Shown here: positions 62,213 through 64,000 of the stretch, piece by piece | Layout: each line of letters opens with the position of its first letter | How positions within the stretch are numbered: the first letter of the stretch is position 1 | Virus record (IMG/VR): IMGVR_UViG_3300021171_000006 | Span: 27,354-91,353 of that record | Length of the DNA: 64,000 bases | From: a virus | Reading direction: 5' to 3' (one strand) | Notes under the pieces: generated by a model | The model's database searches: none | The model's input: only the letters and a program-made list of their open reading frames with translations | Told to the model about the DNA's origin: nothing | Position numbers and translations under genes: made by a program

Positions 62213-63141
62213 TGTCGCTCGGCCCCGCCCACAACCCCGAGTATACTCCCCGCTCAATCGGAGCGGCGGAGGCGGGTATGGCGCGCGGAGACACCTACGA
62301 GAAATTCTGTCCGGATTGCCGGAAGGTCTTCTACACAACGAACAACCGGGATGTGCGCTGTCCATCGTGCACCCCAGAGTGCGCGGTCAACGGCTGTACC
62401 AATCCATCGAGACCGCATTCGCGTGGTCTGTGCGGAGCGCACGCCTCGCGGCTGTGGAAACATGGAACACCGACCAGCAAGAGGCTGCGCAACTGGCAGA
62501 CCGGGCCGTGCTCGGCTGATGGTTGCGATGAGGCGGCTGTCAAACGCGGGTTCTGCGAACTCCACTATTCGCGAGTGAGGCGTACCGGATCGCCTGGGCC
62601 AGCGAAGAGCACAAAGAAGCCGCGCGGCGTCCCGTGTGAGGTCGCGGGATGCACGCGCATGACTCACGCGAACGGCCTGTGCAGCATGCACGGAAGCCGG
62701 CTGCGGTTCAGGAACGATCTTGGTCCGGCCGAGCCACTGATCGCGCCCGATGGCAGCGGCCACTTCACCAAGAAGGGCTACAAGATCATCCATGTCGATG
62801 GTCGGCGTATCCTTGAACATCGGTACGTGATGGAGCAGCACCTCGGGCGGCGACTGACCGCCGAAGAGACGGTGCACCACGTCCGCGACGAAATGGAAAA
62901 GCCGAACAACGACATCACCAATCTCGAACTCTGGTCGTCGCGCCATCCAAGCGGGCAGCGGGTTACCGACAAGGTGGCCTTCGCCGTCGAGATGGCAAAG
63001 CTGTATCCGGGGGAACTCGCCAAGCAGGGCTTTCGGTTGATGCCGCTCGAAAGCGCGGAATCCACTCAAACCCTCCTCGGTGAGCCGTCTTATCGCGACT
63101 TCGATCCGGCCGCCGTTATTAGGCGGTGGACGAACGCATAG
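62212..63141 (+). CDS. HNH endonuclease with zinc fingers, in the capsid block
   Basis: 309 aa from ATG 62212. CPDCRKVFYTTNNRDVRCPS ... then three C-x4-C/GxC-xxH repeats (CAVNGCTNPSRPHSRGLCGA, CSADGCDEAAVKRGFCELHY, CEVAGCTRMTHANGLCSMHG) and an HNH_3-type nuclease (HRYVMEQHLGRRLTAEETVH, HVRDEMEKPNNDITNLELWS). Homing-type nuclease between the assembly gene and the capsid gene. Confidence 0.85.
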   Translation: MSLGPAHNPEYTPRSIGAAEAGMARGDTYEKFCPDCRKVFYTTNNRDVRCPSCTPECAVNGCTNPSRPHSRGLCGAHASRLWKHGTPTSKRLRNWQTGPCSADGCDEAAVKRGFCELHYSRVRRTGSPGPAKSTKKPRGVPCEVAGCTRMTHANGLCSMHGSRLRFRNDLGPAEPLIAPDGSGHFTKKGYKIIHVDGRRILEHRYVMEQHLGRRLTAEETVHHVRDEMEKPNNDITNLELWSSRHPSGQRVTDKVAFAVEMAKLYPGELAKQGFRLMPLESAESTQTLLGEPSYRDFDPAAVIRRWTNA

Positions 63142-63157
63142 GTAGAGGGGCGACCTG

Positions 63158-64000
63158 ATGGCATTCCCAAGTACAATCGTCTCGCCCGTAAGTTCAGGAA
63201 TATTTCCTGGTGGGGTTATCGGGGCTCAACTAAGTGAAATGACGAGGCGTGCCGTAGTCCCTACAGTATTCGTCCAAATATATCAGTCTCACCCCCTCTT
63301 GTCATTACTTCTGTCGAACGCCACCCCGGCTCGCGGAGGCGCACCACAGGTGGTTATTCCTGCCCAGGGCGCTAGCTATGTTGCGTTTAATTGGGGCTCG
63401 TTTGCCGGCGACTTTCCAATGCCGAGTGACGAAGCGGCGATCGAGAACGCGCAGTTCAACCTCAAGCTGGGGATGGTCCCGATCGGGTTCTTCGGGATGG
63501 AAGCGATCATCCAGTCGAGCGAGGTGATCATCCCGAAACTGCGGGCGGTGACGAGCGATGCGGCGACGGTGATCCGGCAGGCGCTGGCGTCGTCGATCTA
63601 CACGAACAATTCGAACAACGGGCTGGCGCTGGACTCGCTGTACCAGGCGTATGACAGCGGGACGAACGCGCCGTCGTATGGCGGGATCCCGCGGGCTCAG
63701 GCGCTGTGGTGGCAGGGTCAGCTGCTGGCGGGGATCGGTGCTGTATCGAACCGGGCCGGGATGGCGACGACGTTGACCCGCGTCATGACGGGGGCGGCGG
63801 GCGAGGCGCCTGATTTCGCGGTGATGAACCCGGCGGACTGGGCGACGCTGTTGCAGGACTTCATGGCCTCCGAGCAGTACTACAACACGGCGAATTCGCG
63901 GTGGGGCCGTGACGACGTGGCGAATGCGGGTTTCCGGGCGATCCGGGTGCTCGACACGCCGGTCTTCGCCGATCCGTTCTGCCCGAGGGGCGAGGCCTAC
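63158..64000 (+). CDS. Major capsid protein-like, 3' end cut by window edge
   Basis: 281 residues visible, frame open to the edge. GMEAIIQSSEVIIPKLRAVT, DAATVIRQALASSIYTNNSN, YGGIPRAQALWWQGQLLAGI and DFAVMNPADWATLLQDFMAS recall major capsid proteins of the kind found after portal/scaffold genes. The first 88 codons use mixed codons (AGT, ATA, TTA, CCA), while from about 63,421 nearly all end in G or C. No Shine-Dalgarno of strength. Family call by look and position. Confidence 0.65.
   Translation, partial: MAFPSTIVSPVSSGIFPGGVIGAQLSEMTRRAVVPTVFVQIYQSHPLLSLLLSNATPARGGAPQVVIPAQGASYVAFNWGSFAGDFPMPSDEAAIENAQFNLKLGMVPIGFFGMEAIIQSSEVIIPKLRAVTSDAATVIRQALASSIYTNNSNNGLALDSLYQAYDSGTNAPSYGGIPRAQALWWQGQLLAGIGAVSNRAGMATTLTRVMTGAAGEAPDFAVMNPADWATLLQDFMASEQYYNTANSRWGRDDVANAGFRAIRVLDTPVFADPFCPRGEAY

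Noticed and set aside
1-64000. Alternative genetic code (TAG, TGA or TAA read as sense)
   Set aside because: All three stops end many normal genes here with tight couplings, and each of the three interrupts just one gene. Reassignment would show one codon in many genes.
1-64000. CRISPR array
   Set aside because: No regularly spaced repeats of CRISPR length; the only longer direct repeat is the 19-mer with two copies 20 kb apart.
1-64000. tRNA genes
   Set aside because: I looked for the T-arm word GTTCGAATC-type and found no candidate with acceptor ends; a covariance search would be needed to be sure.

Overview
The window looks like part of a tailed-phage genome, or a prophage / phage-plasmid, of an alphaproteobacterial host. 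Phage hallmarks are a large terminase, a portal, a major-capsid-like protein running off the right edge, tailspike-like proteins, a T4-type lysozyme beside a holin-like protein, RecT, a RuvC-like resolvase and a DnaA domain IV protein. The alphaproteobacterial link comes from a GcrA-like protein next to a DNA adenine methyltransferase and from many small GC-rich proteins whose starts and stops overlap as ATGA, GTGA, TTGA or TGATG. Both ends are cut: the first gene lacks its 5' end and the capsid gene lacks its 3' end. All identifications come from reading the sequence; no database search was run.

Layout. (1) 0-8.6 kb, plus strand: adhesin/tailspike-like genes, six of which in a row begin with a Sec-type signal peptide; the last ends in an endosialidase-type (S74) chaperone domain. 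(2) 8.6-15.5 kb, plus strand: many small membrane proteins and lipoproteins, a lysozyme, a holin candidate, a transglutaminase-like cysteine peptidase (C93 type) and an HNH endonuclease. (3) 15.6-29.4 kb, minus strand: a tightly coupled early-type operon of small genes with RecT, an HNH protein of recombination type, several zinc-ribbon proteins and an HTH protein. (4) 29.38-29.54 kb: divergent control region with nested inverted repeats. (5) 29.5-39.0 kb, plus strand: XRE regulator, GapR-like protein, RuvC-like resolvase, GcrA-like protein, adenine methyltransferase, ParB-like protein, a DpdA/TGT-like protein, a DnaA domain IV protein, a structured non-coding block, and an HTH replication-type protein. 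(6) 39.0-43.5 kb, mostly minus: serine recombinase and small proteins. (7) 44.0-51.9 kb, mostly plus: GIY-YIG proteins, a release-factor-like fragment, an M16 zinc protease, a J-domain protein, and an M15-type peptidase on the minus strand. (8) 52-64 kb: packaging genes on the minus strand (portal upstream of terminase), then after a divergent junction an assembly/capsid block on the plus strand interrupted by an HNH endonuclease.

Most interesting points: the run of exported adhesin-like proteins; two parS-like 16-mers near a ParB-like gene; the DpdA-like, GcrA-like and methyltransferase genes (DNA modification and cell-cycle rewiring); an M16 protease coupled to a J-domain protein; a promoter plus structured block between the DnaA domain IV gene and an HTH protein; a codon-usage break in the capsid gene beside an HNH gene; and four reading frames broken by single events (one TAG, one TGA, one TAA, one apparent frameshift) although their flanking start/stop couplings are intact.
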